Of a DNA stretch of 60,282 bases, positions 8,610-17,812 are shown piece after piece; within the stretch, counting starts at the first letter, position 1, and each line of letters opens with the position of its first letter. The position numbers and the translations under genes were made by a program. The notes under the pieces were generated by a model that saw nothing but the letters and a program-made list of their open reading frames with translations, searched no databases and was not told where the DNA came from. This DNA is from Neobacillus mesonae (lineage in GTDB: Bacteria > Bacillota > Bacilli > Bacillales > Cytobacillaceae), in NCBI RefSeq assembly GCF_001636315.1, contig NZ_KV440949.1:2852689-2912970 (forward strand), written 5' to 3'.

Positions 8610-9959
8610 ATGGGTAAATATTTCGGTACAGACGGTGTAAGGGGAATAGCAAATAGCGAATTAACACCTGAACTGGCCTTTAAATTAGGTCGATTTGGCG
8701 GCTATGTATTAACAAAGGATAAAGCACGTCCTAAAGTCCTAATCGGGCGGGATACCCGTATTTCCGGTCATATGCTGGAGGGTGCTTTAGTTGCCGGTCT
8801 GCTTTCCATTGGTGCGGAGGTTATGCGCCTTGGAGTTATTTCGACGCCGGGTGTGGCTTATTTAACAAAGGCAATGGGAGCACAGGCAGGGGTAATGATC
8901 TCAGCCTCACATAATCCGGTAGCCGATAATGGAATCAAATTCTTTGGTCCTGACGGTTTTAAGCTGTCCGATGAACAGGAGCTTGAAATTGAAGAATTAA
9001 TGGATTTACCACAAGATCAACTGCCCCGTCCTGTCGGTGAGGATCTTGGCTTAGTTATGGATTATTTTGAAGGCGGGCAAAAGTACCTGCAATACCTAAA
9101 AAATACTGTGGATGAAGATTTCTCTGGCATTCACATTGCCTTGGACTGCGCCCATGGAGCGACATCTTCGCTTGCGACACATTTGTTTGCCGATTTGGAT
9201 GCGGATCTATCCACAATGGGATCCGCTCCAAATGGATTAAACATCAACGCAGGCGTCGGTTCGACACATCCTGAGGCTCTTGCTGAAATAGTAAGAGAAA
9301 AAGGAGCGGATGTCGGTCTTGCCTTTGACGGCGACGGAGACCGTCTGATTGCGATTGATGAACATGGAAATATTGTCGATGGGGACCAGATTCTCTACAT
9401 ATGCGGCAAATATATGAAAGAACAAGGACGCTTGAAACATAATACGATTGTTTCAACAGTTATGAGCAATCTTGGTTTTTATAAAGCACTGGAAGCACAT
9501 GATCTTCAAAGTGTTGCTACAGCTGTCGGCGACCGCTATGTGGTCGAGGAAATGAAGAAAAACGGCTTTAATTTAGGCGGCGAACAATCAGGTCATATTA
9601 TTTTCTTGGACTATAACACCACCGGAGACGGTTTATTAACAGGGCTGCAATTAGTCAATATTATGAAGGCAACTAAAAAGCCGCTCTCAGAGCTTGCGGG
9701 GGAAATGAAAAAATATCCGCAAAAGCTTGTTAATGTCAGGGTAACTGATAAGCACCATGTAACAGATAATGTTAAGGTGAAAGAGGTCATTGAACAAGTT
9801 GAGGCAGAAATGGCTGGAAACGGAAGAATTCTGGTCCGCCCTTCCGGTACAGAACCGCTTGTCAGGGTTATGGCGGAAGCAGCAACGGAGGAGCTATGTA
9901 CGACCTATGTTGATCGTATTGTTTCCGTAGTTGAAGAAGAAATGGGTATAAAAGAATAA
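8610..9959 (+). CDS. glmM: Phosphoglucosamine mutase GlmM
   Basis: GlmM interconverts glucosamine-6-phosphate and glucosamine-1-phosphate, supplying UDP-GlcNAc for the cell wall. The 449-aa product has the phosphoserine loop [20 protein letters not shown] at about residues 98-117, the magnesium loop [10 protein letters not shown], the sugar-binding [10 protein letters not shown] and the phosphate-binding [12 protein letters not shown] near the C-terminus. ATG 8610 is used because GAAGGAG precedes it and [14 protein letters not shown] is the family N-terminus; an upstream ATG at 8568 lies inside the end of cdaR. CdaA, CdaR and GlmM are known to form a complex in which GlmM dampens CdaA, which the gene order reflects. 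Confidence 0.97.
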   Translation: MGKYFGTDGVRGIANSELTPELAFKLGRFGGYVLTKDKARPKVLIGRDTRISGHMLEGALVAGLLSIGAEVMRLGVISTPGVAYLTKAMGAQAGVMISASHNPVADNGIKFFGPDGFKLSDEQELEIEELMDLPQDQLPRPVGEDLGLVMDYFEGGQKYLQYLKNTVDEDFSGIHIALDCAHGATSSLATHLFADLDADLSTMGSAPNGLNINAGVGSTHPEALAEIVREKGADVGLAFDGDGDRLIAIDEHGNIVDGDQILYICGKYMKEQGRLKHNTIVSTVMSNLGFYKALEAHDLQSVATAVGDRYVVEEMKKNGFNLGGEQSGHIIFLDYNTTGDGLLTGLQLVNIMKATKKPLSELAGEMKKYPQKLVNVRVTDKHHVTDNVKVKEVIEQVEAEMAGNGRILVRPSGTEPLVRVMAEAATEELCTTYVDRIVSVVEEEMGIKE

Positions 9960-9968
9960 GAAAGCGGG

Positions 9969-10009
9969 ATATGCATAGGGGAACTTTTACTTCCCTTATG
10001 CATATTTTA
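9969..10009 (+). terminator. cdaA-cdaR-glmM terminator
   Basis: ATATGCATA and TATGCATAT form a long stem whose inner part (GGGGAA with TTCCC) continues the pairing; TTTTAT follows. Confidence 0.8.
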
Positions 10010-10046
10010 TTATGAATGGAAAATACTATAATATTTTTCTAAATGA

Positions 10047-10076
10047 TTGACTAGACTCCCCTTTTTCAGGTAATAT
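10047..10076 (+). promoter_or_regulatory. Candidate sigma-A promoter of glmS
   Basis: TTGACT at 10047-10052 and TAATAT at 10071-10076 are 18 bp apart. They lie about 65 bp upstream of the ribozyme cleavage site, so the leader transcript would contain the whole ribozyme. Confidence 0.6.
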
Positions 10077-10141
10077 TAGTTTGCTTTTGTTTTTAGCTTT
10101 ATTTGGAGAAAGGAGGGCAGTAACAGAATAGGATTTTCAAA

Positions 10142-10290
10142 AGCGCCTGGACTAACCTAAGACGAGAGACGGTTAGTTGACGAGGAGGAGGTTTATCGAA
10201 GTTTTCGGCGGATACCTCCCGGTTGAACGCACAACCGAAGATTTCTTCTTTAAAACACGGAGGCAACTCTGTGCACAAAGGGAAGAAAAT
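10142..10290 (+). ncRNA. glmS ribozyme/riboswitch
   Basis: A self-cleaving RNA that uses glucosamine-6-phosphate as cofactor and lowers glmS expression when the product is plentiful. Conserved blocks appear in order: AGCGCCTGGACT, with cleavage expected between A10142 and G10143; GTTGACGAGG; GGTTTATCGA; TCGGCGGATACCTCC; GCACAACCG; and the P4-type stem ending near AGGGAAGAAA. The order and wording follow the Thermoanaerobacter/Bacillus glmS ribozyme. It lies about 100 nt upstream of the glmS start. The 3' boundary is approximate. Confidence 0.93.
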
Positions 10291-10336
10291 GCGACAAACT
10301 GGATTATCAGATCCAAAGACAATAAAACAGAGATAA

Positions 10337-10376
10337 GGGGGCAAGATAAGCCCTCGGGAAGTTTCTTGCCCCCTTT
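10337..10376 (+). terminator. Hairpin between ribozyme and glmS start
   Basis: GGGGGCAAG pairs with CTTGCCCCC, with an inner CCCTCGGG, followed by only three T residues. It could be a weak terminator or a structure protecting the cleaved 3' fragment. It ends just before the glmS ribosome binding site GGGAGGAAA. Confidence 0.5.
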
Positions 10377-10393
10377 ACCAGGGAGGAAAAGAA

Positions 10394-12196
10394 ATGTGCG
10401 GAATTGTTGGATATATCGGAAATAATGACTCGAAGGAAATTTTGCTTCGAGGTTTGGAAAAGCTTGAATATAGAGGTTATGATTCAGCAGGCATTGCTTT
10501 AAAAAATGAAGAAGGGGTTCATGTTTTTAAAGAAAAAGGCCGGATTGCTGATCTACGACGTGCCGTAAATGAAACTATTTTTGCGAATATTGGAATTGGC
10601 CACACTCGCTGGGCGACACACGGGGTTCCAAGCAAGGAGAATTCCCACCCGCATCAAAGCGCATCAGGCCGGTTTACACTTGTTCATAACGGTGTGATTG
10701 AAAACTATGACCTATTAAAGCGTGAATATTTAGCAGATGTACCATTCAAAAGTGAAACAGATACAGAAGTCATTGTTCAGCTTGTGGAAAAATTTGCCAT
10801 TAAAGGCTTAGAAGTGTCAGAAGCATTCCGTAAAACACTTACGCTTTTACATGGATCGTATGCCCTTGCATTATTAGACGCTGACGATCACGAAACGATT
10901 TATGTGGCGAAAAATAAAAGCCCGCTCTTAGTTGGTTTAGGAAACGGCTATAATGTTGTAGCCAGCGATGCATTGGCTATGCTGCAAGTAACGGATCAAT
11001 TCGTTGAATTAATGGACAAAGAAATTGTCATCGTGAGGGAGAACGGGGTAACCATTCAAAATCTTAACGGTGAAACAATTGACCGCGCTCCTTATACAGC
11101 AGAACTAGATGCCAGCGATATTGAAAAGGGCACCTATCCGCATTACATGCTGAAGGAAATTGATGAACAGCCTGCGGTGATACGGAAGATTATTCAAACG
11201 TATCAAAACAAACAAGGCGAGCTGACAATTGATGGCGACATCATTGATGCGGTGAATAAAGCTGATCGGATTTACATTATTGCAGCCGGTACCTCCTATC
11301 ATGCAGGTCTTGTCGGCAAGCAGTTTATTGAAAAAATGGCGAAGGTTCCGGTAGAAGTCCATATTTCCAGCGAATTTGGCTATAATATGCCGTTATTATC
11401 GGAAAAGCCGTTGTTTATCTTCATTTCACAAAGCGGGGAAACTGCAGACAGCCGTGCCGTTCTTGTGCAAGTGAAGGAAATGGGCTATCCGGCTTTAACG
11501 ATTACTAACGTACCTGGATCAACACTTTCTCGTGAAGCAGACTTTACGCTCTTGCTTCATGCTGGTCCTGAAATTGCCGTTGCTTCAACAAAGGCTTATA
11601 CTGCTCAAATTGCTGTCCTTTCAATTTTAGCTGAGGTTACTGCGAAGACCAAAGGTTTAGAATTTGGTTTTGACCTTATTCATGAACTTGGCTTAGTGGC
11701 TAATGCGATGGATGTTCTCTGTGATTCAAAAGAAATTATTGAAATCATGGCAAGGGAATTCCTATCTGTTACCCGCAATTGCTTCTTTATCGGCCGTGGT
11801 ATTGACTTCTATGTTGGTTTAGAAGGAGCCCTTAAGCTTAAGGAGATTTCTTATATCCAAGCGGAAGGCTTTGCCGGCGGAGAGTTAAAGCACGGAACGA
11901 TTGCCTTAATTGAAGAAGGCACACCGGTAATTGCACTTGCCACCCAAGAAAACGTAAACTTGAGCATTCGCGGTAACGTTAAAGAAGTTGTTGCCCGCGG
12001 CGCCAACCCATGCATCATCTCGATGAAGGGCTTAAACACAGACGAAGACAGCTTCGTCATCCCAGAAGTATACGAATTATTAACACCACTTATCTCTGTA
12101 GTACCATTACAACTTTTAGCCTACTACGCATCACTGCACCGCGGCTGCGACGTCGACAAACCACGCAACCTCGCCAAGTCAGTGACAGTAGAGTAG
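10394..12196 (+). CDS. glmS: Glutamine--fructose-6-phosphate aminotransferase GlmS
   Basis: GlmS converts fructose-6-phosphate and glutamine to glucosamine-6-phosphate and glutamate, the first committed step of amino-sugar synthesis. The 600-aa product begins MCGIVGYIG, so Cys2 becomes the N-terminal nucleophile of the glutaminase domain (about 2-220) after Met removal. Two SIS domains follow (about 285-420 and 455-590), with AAGTSYHAG and [13 protein letters not shown] in the first. The C-terminus [13 protein letters not shown] is the family end. It is the last gene of the sigW-to-glmS block but has its own promoter and ribozyme. Confidence 0.98.
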   Translation: MCGIVGYIGNNDSKEILLRGLEKLEYRGYDSAGIALKNEEGVHVFKEKGRIADLRRAVNETIFANIGIGHTRWATHGVPSKENSHPHQSASGRFTLVHNGVIENYDLLKREYLADVPFKSETDTEVIVQLVEKFAIKGLEVSEAFRKTLTLLHGSYALALLDADDHETIYVAKNKSPLLVGLGNGYNVVASDALAMLQVTDQFVELMDKEIVIVRENGVTIQNLNGETIDRAPYTAELDASDIEKGTYPHYMLKEIDEQPAVIRKIIQTYQNKQGELTIDGDIIDAVNKADRIYIIAAGTSYHAGLVGKQFIEKMAKVPVEVHISSEFGYNMPLLSEKPLFIFISQSGETADSRAVLVQVKEMGYPALTITNVPGSTLSREADFTLLLHAGPEIAVASTKAYTAQIAVLSILAEVTAKTKGLEFGFDLIHELGLVANAMDVLCDSKEIIEIMAREFLSVTRNCFFIGRGIDFYVGLEGALKLKEISYIQAEGFAGGELKHGTIALIEEGTPVIALATQENVNLSIRGNVKEVVARGANPCIISMKGLNTDEDSFVIPEVYELLTPLISVVPLQLLAYYASLHRGCDVDKPRNLAKSVTVE

Positions 12197-12199
12197 GAA

Positions 12200-12222
12200 G
12201 CACGGGGACGGTTCTTGTGTTT
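12200..12222 (+). repeat. Half copy of the GGGACGGTTCT palindrome family
   Basis: CACGGGGACGGTTCTTGTGT, starting 5 bp after the glmS stop, matches the left arm of the full palindromes. The right arm is missing. Confidence 0.75.
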
Positions 12223-12287
12223 TATATCTATATATACTAGTACGTTGCTTACAAAAGAAACAAGTTATAAATAATAATAACATTCCA

Positions 12288-12335
12288 AATCCGAAGGTGA
12301 TTCTAGTATTTTCTAGATTCCCTTCGGATTTTTTA
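12288..12335 (+). terminator. Terminator downstream of glmS
   Basis: AATCCGAAGG pairs with CCTTCGGATT across a 28-nt loop, followed by TTTTAT. The same CCGAAGG/CCTTCGG arms recur in the terminator at 14856-14899. Confidence 0.8.
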
Positions 12336-12874
12336 TGTAAAAAAACCTCCTGATTCTATCCCCATTCGGTACTGTTCCAGTTTGGTACCAATCAAAATTC
12401 CATTAAACACCACGTAATCTTTTTATGGGGCATAGTAGACGCGCTATGGGGTTTTATTAGAAAGATTAGATTTGGAGAGCAACATTTCTTTATTTTGTTG
12501 TATTAGGTTGTATAACAACCTTGTTATAGCAACAAATTATTTTGGAATTCGAAACTTTCATGAAGCGAACGTTTGATTGAAGATTTAACCGCACGGTGGT
12601 GTGGGAGTTGGGATAATCTCAATCATTGGAAAGGTTGTTATGCTGGTATAATGATTTTTTACTATTCTAAAGATTAAAAAAACTCGTTTACATAAATTTA
12701 TAGTTATGCTATATTCAGTATGGTATAACAGTTTTTACTATACACGTAGTAAAAATGTACAGTTGATGGCTAAGAAGGGAGGATTACCAAGGATTATCAA
12801 TAATTGTATTTCATAAAATATATATATCGTAAAATTGTGAGATTTTAAAAATCGTTATAAAATGGGGTGGAGCT
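12336..12874 (+). other. Long leader region before the DUF485-symporter operon
   Basis: About 540 bp with no convincing gene. It holds a compound hairpin at 12495-12535 (outer TTGTTG/CAACAA, inner GGTTGT/ACAACC) and the operon promoter, listed next. A near-palindrome around the expected start point (GTATGGTA at 12718 and TACTATAC ending 12743, 7 of 8 positions paired) could be an operator. From the promoter to the start codon is about 150 nt of untranslated leader. Confidence 0.5.
12687..12715 (+). promoter_or_regulatory. Candidate sigma-A promoter of the symporter operon
   Basis: TTTACA (12687-12692), a 17-bp spacer and TATATT (12710-12715). The near-palindrome at 12718-12743 covers the expected +1, a typical repressor position. 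Confidence 0.6.
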
Positions 12875-13225
12875 ATGGAACAAAAAATTCAAGAAATACC
12901 TGTACAAAAAGGGCAAAATAATATTTCTTATGAAAGATTAATTCAAACGAAAGAATTCAAAGAGTTGGTCCAAAGGAAAAAATCATTTATTCTTCCAACA
13001 ACAATCTTTTTTCTGATCTTTTACTTCACATTACCTTTATTAGCCGCTTACACGAAAGTACTACATTCAGAAGTCGTTGGACCTATTACCGGTGTATGGA
13101 TTTTTGCCGGCTTACAGTTCTTACTTGTCTGGATATGCGGTTTTGTTTATGTTAAGAAATCAGAAAAATATGATAATTTGGCAGGAGTCATATTACATAA
13201 GTATAGAAAGGAACTGAGTGAATGA
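12875..13225 (+). CDS. DUF485 membrane protein, partner of the solute symporter
   Basis: This 116-aa protein has a soluble N-terminus of about 45 residues and two transmembrane helices (about 44-64 and 78-100). The pattern FKELVQRKKSFILPTTIFFL and the second helix with VWIFAGLQFLLVW are typical of the DUF485 family (YwcB/YjcH). Members precede acetate-type sodium:solute symporters and are thought to assist them. The stop overlaps the next start by 4 bp (ATGA), so translation is coupled. The role as partner is inferred from this linkage. Confidence 0.88.
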   Translation: MEQKIQEIPVQKGQNNISYERLIQTKEFKELVQRKKSFILPTTIFFLIFYFTLPLLAAYTKVLHSEVVGPITGVWIFAGLQFLLVWICGFVYVKKSEKYDNLAGVILHKYRKELSE

Positions 13226-14775
13226 GTATTCTTTCGATTCTGTTATTCGTAGGAATTATTACTTTAACACTGGCTATTACCTATTTTTCTTCAAAGAAAA
13301 CTAAAAGTACCAGTGACTTTTATACAGCTGGCGGGGGACTTACCGCTACACAGAATGGTTTAGCTATAGCCGGGGATTTTATGTCGGCCGCATCTTTTTT
13401 AGGAATAACCGGAGCGATTTCTTTAATTGGATTTGACGGATTTTATATGAGTATTGGGAATCTATTAGGCTTTCTATTCTTACTTTACTTAGTTGCGGAA
13501 CCGATGCGCAATTTGGGTAAATACACATTGGCTGATATGATTACCGCTCGTTTTAAATCGAATAAAGTTCGAGGTACGGCAGCAGCCAGCACATTAGTTA
13601 TTTCAATTTTTTACATGATTGCCCAATTAGTCGGCGGCGGCGCCCTGATTAGTTTAATGCTGGGAATCGATTATTGGCTGGCGGTTGTAATTGTAGGAAT
13701 CTTAATGACTGTATATGTCATTTTTGGCGGGATGACCGCAACAAGCTGGGTTCAAATTACAAAGGCAGTCCTTTTGCTTGGAGGTTCGCTTGTGTTAACC
13801 TTCTTAGTATTTGCCAAGTTTGACTTCAGCATCATTAAAATGTTCCAGCAAATTAAGTCAGCTAGCCCATTTGGTGATGGATTAGCGAATCCAGGTAACA
13901 AGTACAGTAATGGATTGGATATGATTTCACTAAATATGGCACTTGTCCTTGGAGTTGCAGGGCTGCCGCATTTGCTGATCCGCTTTTTCACCGTAAAGGA
14001 TGCGGCGACAGCAAGAAAATCAGTATATTATTCTACTTGGTTTATCGGGGCTTTTTTTCTTATGGTTGTCTTTCTAGGCTTTGGGGCAACTGTTTTTGTC
14101 GGCTGGGACAACATTATGGCCGCTAATCCAGCTGGGAATATGGCTGCGCCGATGTTAGCGCTTTCGATGGGCGGTGACTTCTTATTTGCCTTTATTTCCG
14201 CTGTTGCTTTTGCAACCATCTTGGCTGTTGTTTCGGCTCTTGTGTTAACGTCAGCCTCTGCTTTCGCTCATGATATTTATGGGCAAATTATTAAAAAAGG
14301 GAAAATTACAGAGAAACAGCAAATGAAGGTAGCTCGTATTTCTTCCATTGTAGTGGCCATCGCCTCCATCCTTTTAGCATTAGTAGCGAAGAATTTAAAT
14401 GTGGCGTTTCTGTCCGTGCTGGCTTTAGGGATTGCGGCAAGTGCCAACCTGCCTGTGATGTTATGTACGATCTATTGGAAACGCTTTAATTCAACAGGTG
14501 CTGTAACAGGAATGTTAGTAGGGTTAATCAGTTCGGTTGTACTTGTTTTGTTAAGCCCGAATGTCTGGAACCCAGAAGCAGGTAAAGCAATTTTAACAGG
14601 AGATCCTTTATTTCCATTAACCAATCCAACTATTTTTACAGTCCCGCTTGGATTCATTGGAGCATATTTAGGAACTGTCCTATCAGCTAGGAAGAAAGCT
14701 AATACAGGATACTTTGAAGAAGTATTATTTAAAACCAACACTGGATTTGGAATAAGCGCTCCTGAAAAACACTAA
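13222..14775 (+). CDS. Sodium:solute symporter, cation/acetate (ActP/YwcA) type
   Basis: A 517-aa integral membrane protein of the SSS family, likely importing a short monocarboxylate such as acetate, propionate or pyruvate with sodium or protons. About 13 transmembrane helices are visible. The N-terminal block STSDFYTAGGGLTATQNGLA then GDFMSAASFLG is the acetate-symporter signature, and AVVSALVLTSASAFAHDIYG lies further on. It follows the DUF485 gene with a 4-bp overlap, as in ywcB-ywcA of B. subtilis and yjcH-actP of E. coli. The exact substrate cannot be fixed from sequence; pairing with DUF485 favours acetate. Confidence 0.88.
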   Translation: MSILSILLFVGIITLTLAITYFSSKKTKSTSDFYTAGGGLTATQNGLAIAGDFMSAASFLGITGAISLIGFDGFYMSIGNLLGFLFLLYLVAEPMRNLGKYTLADMITARFKSNKVRGTAAASTLVISIFYMIAQLVGGGALISLMLGIDYWLAVVIVGILMTVYVIFGGMTATSWVQITKAVLLLGGSLVLTFLVFAKFDFSIIKMFQQIKSASPFGDGLANPGNKYSNGLDMISLNMALVLGVAGLPHLLIRFFTVKDAATARKSVYYSTWFIGAFFLMVVFLGFGATVFVGWDNIMAANPAGNMAAPMLALSMGGDFLFAFISAVAFATILAVVSALVLTSASAFAHDIYGQIIKKGKITEKQQMKVARISSIVVAIASILLALVAKNLNVAFLSVLALGIAASANLPVMLCTIYWKRFNSTGAVTGMLVGLISSVVLVLLSPNVWNPEAGKAILTGDPLFPLTNPTIFTVPLGFIGAYLGTVLSARKKANTGYFEEVLFKTNTGFGISAPEKH

Positions 14776-14792
14776 AGATTAAGTGAGGCAAA

Positions 14793-14820
14793 GGGACGGT
14801 TCTTGTCCTTATGTCCCCCT
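14793..14820 (+). repeat. Shortened copy of the GGGACGGTTCT palindrome family
   Basis: GGGACGGTTCTTG at 14793 and ATGTCCCCC ending at 14820 keep the outer parts of the element; the middle and the inner right arm are lost. Confidence 0.65.
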
Positions 14821-14855
14821 GAGTTCCTTTCATAAGAAAAAATTTATTGTCGCGT

Positions 14856-14899
14856 CCGAAGGTTTTCCGGTATCAAATCCGGAGGGCCTTCGGTATTTT
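14856..14899 (+). terminator. Symporter operon terminator
   Basis: CCGAAGG/CCTTCGG outer and CCGG/CCGG inner stems, followed by TATTTTT. The remaining stretch to 15155 is AT-rich and I see no gene in it; a TATAAT at about 15007 could be a -10 for the next gene but its -35 is poor. Confidence 0.8.
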
Positions 14900-15155
14900 T
14901 ATGCAAAGATTGTCATCGCCAAGGTATTGTACCTTACTAGAGCAGCTTGAAAAAACGGTTAAATAAGGAAAAAACACTATTCCTGCTTGTGTTCTTTTTT
15001 GGTCTACTATAATATTCAAATATGAGAGGAATTGGTTATTAAGAACTATGATGGGGGATTTTTCCGACCCAGAAACAAAAGTGGAGAAATTAAAATAGAT
15101 AAAGACACTTTTTAACTTAGGTATAACTTTTATTTATAGAGTAGGAGAATTTGTT

Positions 15156-16121
15156 ATGTGGGCGATATATTTCTTCATTGGTTTCTTTGCTGCTATAGGA
15201 ATCTCCCAATTATATTTTCAATATGTAAGGATAAAATCGAAGAAGATGCTTGAAAACCAGCAGACCATCTTTCAATTAGTTGAGGGATCTAAAGATGTAA
15301 TCTATCATTTTGATGTAAAACCAGGAATAAAATTTAGATATATAAGCCCTTCTCTTGATAAGTTCTTAGGACCTGGAACAATTAAAGAGGCTTTTGAAAG
15401 ACCGGATGCACCCTTTGAAAGAATTCATCCCGATGATTACGACAATTTATGTAAAAAAATAAGTGGCAAGCTTGATTATAATCAAATTTTAATACAACGA
15501 TGGAAAGATAATGAAGGTATTTACAGGTGTTTTGAAGAGTTTGTTACTCCAATTTATGAAAAGGGTCAAATAGTAGCGGTTCAGGGAATTATGAGGAATA
15601 TCGATGAAAAAATAAAACTGCAGCAAGATTTAGAATATCGAATCTATCATGATGCTTTAACAGGTATATACAACCGGGAGTATTTTGAAAATATTTTTAC
15701 GAAATATGACGAAGAAATAAATTCCCCAATAGCTATCATCTTGTGTGATTTAGATGAGTTAAAATCTACTAATGATAACTTTGGACATAAAAAGGGAGAT
15801 GCCCTTATTAAGGCGGCTGCGGAACTGTTAAATCAATTTTCCTCTGAAACGATTACTGTGGCAAGAATAGGCGGTGACGAATTTGTGCTGCTCGCTGAAA
15901 ATAAGGATGAAATTGATATAGAGCAAATGGTTAATGATATCTTAAAAGAGATTGATCGTTATAACGACAGAAGATCAGAACAGCTGATTAAAATGTCAAT
16001 TGGCTATTCCTTATCTTCATATTCACTTGGGCATATATCGGAAGTGTTTTCCGAAGCTGACAAGAATATGTATAAGGACAAAGTTCGGAGAAAGCAGCTA
16101 ATTGTGGAGAGAACTGAGTAA
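15156..16121 (+). CDS. Membrane-anchored PAS-GGDEF diguanylate cyclase
   Basis: A 321-aa protein likely to make cyclic di-GMP from two GTP in response to a PAS-sensed cue. One N-terminal transmembrane helix (about residues 2-22) is followed by a PAS_3-type domain (about 40-150; FQLVEGSKDVIYHFDV, YISPSLDKFLG, RIHPDDYDNL). The GGDEF domain (about 160-320) has YHDALTGIYNREYFENIF and an intact RIGGDEFVLLAE. No RxxD inhibitory site is seen five residues before GGDEF, so product feedback at that site is unlikely. The ribosome binding site is AGTAGGAGA. It stands alone with its own terminator. No c-di-GMP phosphodiesterase or receptor lies in the window. Confidence 0.92.
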   Translation: MWAIYFFIGFFAAIGISQLYFQYVRIKSKKMLENQQTIFQLVEGSKDVIYHFDVKPGIKFRYISPSLDKFLGPGTIKEAFERPDAPFERIHPDDYDNLCKKISGKLDYNQILIQRWKDNEGIYRCFEEFVTPIYEKGQIVAVQGIMRNIDEKIKLQQDLEYRIYHDALTGIYNREYFENIFTKYDEEINSPIAIILCDLDELKSTNDNFGHKKGDALIKAAAELLNQFSSETITVARIGGDEFVLLAENKDEIDIEQMVNDILKEIDRYNDRRSEQLIKMSIGYSLSSYSLGHISEVFSEADKNMYKDKVRRKQLIVERTE

Positions 16122-16144
16122 TTATACAGCACCGTGCTGTGATC

Positions 16145-16183
16145 AGTCCTTCTGCATCATAAAGCAGAAGGACTAATCTTTTT
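16145..16183 (+). terminator. Diguanylate cyclase terminator
   Basis: AGTCCTTCTGC pairs perfectly with GCAGAAGGACT around ATCATAAA; TCTTTTTT follows. Confidence 0.9.
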
Positions 16184-16188
16184 TACTA

Positions 16189-16236
16189 TTGACATAAAGG
16201 TTTTTACGTAGTATTATTATCTCGAATTCGAGATAA
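16189..16236 (+). promoter_or_regulatory. Promoter and first MhqR-type operator of the quinone-stress operon
   Basis: TTGACA (16189-16194), 17 bp, TATTAT (16212-16217) is a near-consensus sigma-A promoter. Sharing its last base is the perfect 20-bp palindrome TTATCTCGAATTCGAGATAA (16217-16236), identical in core to the box recognised by the MarR-type repressor MhqR in B. subtilis. Bound repressor would cover the transcription start. Confidence 0.88.
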
Positions 16237-16290
16237 TTTTGTTTATGAAAATAGCACAGAGCAAAAATTAATTAATTTTTTTTGATAATA

Positions 16291-16308
16291 TATCTTGAAT
16301 TCAAGATA
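16291..16308 (+). promoter_or_regulatory. Second MhqR-type operator
   Basis: TATCTTGAATTCAAGATA is a perfect 18-bp palindrome with two symmetric changes from the first box. It lies in the leader about 25 bp before the doxX start. The symmetric change in both arms argues for selection on a protein-binding site. Confidence 0.8.
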
Positions 16309-16333
16309 AATTAATATTTAGGAGGATTTTAAG

Positions 16334-16732
16334 ATGATAAATCTTGGTTTGTTAATAATTCGGTTAGTAATCGGGGTTTTATTTATTGGCCATGGTGCGC
16401 AAAAATTGTTTGGTTGGTTTGGTGGCTATGGCTTAAAAGGTACAGGTGGCTGGTTTGAATCCATCGGCATGAAACCGGGAGTAACCATTGCCTTGTTCGC
16501 AGGATTAGCGGAACTTATTGGCGGCATTTTGTTTGTGCTGGGACTCTTAACTCCGCTGGCAGGAATTATGATTGCTGGAACCATGGTCATGGCGATTGTG
16601 AAGGTGCACGCTGCAAACGGGTTATGGGCAACATCAAATGGCTATGAATATAACCTAACGTTGCTTGCAGTTGCGATTGGTATAGCTTTAATCGGTCCCG
16701 GTCAATATGCTTTAGACGCATTTTTATTTTAA
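16334..16732 (+). CDS. DoxX-family membrane protein, MhqP-like
   Basis: This 132-aa protein has four hydrophobic segments (about 5-25, 45-70, 72-92, 105-128). It carries the DoxX hallmarks LIIRLVIGVLFIGHGAQKLFG and GGWFESIGMKPG. DoxX-type proteins are linked to thiol and quinone redox stress. In B. subtilis mhqP (DoxX) lies beside mhqO (ring-cleaving dioxygenase) under MhqR, and the same pairing with MhqR boxes occurs here. The ATG at 16334 follows GGAGGATTTTAAG. I infer it takes part in defence against hydroquinones and other electrophiles at the membrane. No nitroreductase (mhqN) is in the operon. Confidence 0.85.
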   Translation: MINLGLLIIRLVIGVLFIGHGAQKLFGWFGGYGLKGTGGWFESIGMKPGVTIALFAGLAELIGGILFVLGLLTPLAGIMIAGTMVMAIVKVHAANGLWATSNGYEYNLTLLAVAIGIALIGPGQYALDAFLF

Positions 16733-16734
16733 AA

Positions 16735-16752
16735 TATCTCGGTTTCGAGATA
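16735..16752 (+). promoter_or_regulatory. Third MhqR-type box between doxX and the dioxygenase gene
   Basis: TATCTCG-GTTT-CGAGATA starts 3 bp after the doxX stop and keeps both 7-bp arms of the MhqR box, with an altered centre. It could allow separate control of the dioxygenase or act as a roadblock site. Confidence 0.7.
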
Positions 16753-16821
16753 AGCACACTGGATAATGAATACAATGGACTATACAAAGTTGATACTTAA
16801 ATATAGAAGGAGCGAATTGAA

Positions 16822-17790
16822 ATGAAACTCTTAGGCTTGCATCATGTCTCCATTTTGACAGGAAAAGCGGAAAAGAATTATGAATTCTTTACGAAGATTC
16901 TAGGGATGAGATTGGTAAAGAAAACAGTTAACCAAGATGATACAAAGTCTTACCATTTATTCTATGCGGATGCAGAAGGAACACCTGGTACAGAGGTCAC
17001 GTTTTTTGACATCCCTGGGCTTGGAAACTCCTACAGAGGAACATCTGATATTTCCACAGTCTCTTTAAGGGTTCCAAGTACAGAATCATTACTGTTTTGG
17101 AAGGAAAGATTTAATCAGTTTGGAATTGAATCCGGTGAGATTGAAAAGAGGGCGCAGCGGGATACGTTAGCTTTCAGAGACTGTGATGGGACACGGCTTA
17201 TTCTTGTGGCTGATAACGGGGAAAAAGGTGTGAGAGCAGGTATTCCGTGGCAGCGAGAGGATATCCCGTTAGAACATGCTATTGTTGGTCTAGGACCAGT
17301 AACACTTACGGTTGCAATTGCGGAACCAACGATTGGTGTACTAACTGATGTTATGGGATTTCGTTATGTTGGTTCCTATCCATCTCTTGAAGGAGACTTT
17401 GCTGAAATCCTGGTTTATGCAACCGGGGAAGGCGGAAGCGGTGCTGAAGTTCATATTGAAACAAGACCAGACTTGCCAAGGGCACGATTAGGCCGCGGCG
17501 GAGTACACCATGTCGCTTTCCGTGTTCCGAATATAGAAGAATATGATCAGTGGGCTGAGCGCTTAAAGAATAATCGTCTTCCAAATTCGGGCAAAGTGGA
17601 ACGTTATTATTTCAAAGCGTTATATTTCAGAGAACCAAATGGTATTTTATTTGAGCTATCAACAGATACTCCAGGGTTTGCTACGGATGAGCCGATGGAA
17701 ACGATGGGGCAAAAATTAGCCTTACCGCCATTTTTAGAGACACGCCGTGAAGAGATTGAAGAAAACCTACGGCCGCTAGAGTTAAATTAA
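16822..17790 (+). CDS. Ring-cleaving dioxygenase, MhqO/MhqA-like (VOC superfamily)
   Basis: A 322-aa two-module VOC protein expected to open the ring of hydroquinone or catechol-type compounds with Fe(II) and oxygen. The first module begins LGLHHVSILTG with a metal-type histidine. The second has GVHHVAFRVPNIEEYDQW and ILFELSTDTPGFATDEP, giving the second histidine and the glutamate ligand. The end FLETRREEIEENLRPL is typical of the MhqA/E/O group. The site GAAGGAGCG precedes ATG 16822. It follows doxX and a third MhqR box, so methylhydroquinone-type stress should induce it. Whether the natural substrate is a hydroquinone is inferred from the operator. Confidence 0.9.
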   Translation: MKLLGLHHVSILTGKAEKNYEFFTKILGMRLVKKTVNQDDTKSYHLFYADAEGTPGTEVTFFDIPGLGNSYRGTSDISTVSLRVPSTESLLFWKERFNQFGIESGEIEKRAQRDTLAFRDCDGTRLILVADNGEKGVRAGIPWQREDIPLEHAIVGLGPVTLTVAIAEPTIGVLTDVMGFRYVGSYPSLEGDFAEILVYATGEGGSGAEVHIETRPDLPRARLGRGGVHHVAFRVPNIEEYDQWAERLKNNRLPNSGKVERYYFKALYFREPNGILFELSTDTPGFATDEPMETMGQKLALPPFLETRREEIEENLRPLELN

Positions 17791-17812
17791 ACCTAGAACT
17801 GGCATGTAGGGA

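Noticed and set aside
10099..10425. Open frames on both strands upstream of glmS
   Set aside because: They overlap the glmS ribozyme and leader, whose RNA structure explains the sequence.
15053..15098. Sixteen-codon leader ORF before the diguanylate cyclase gene
   Set aside because: ATGATG is present, but there is no ribosome binding site and no supporting structure.
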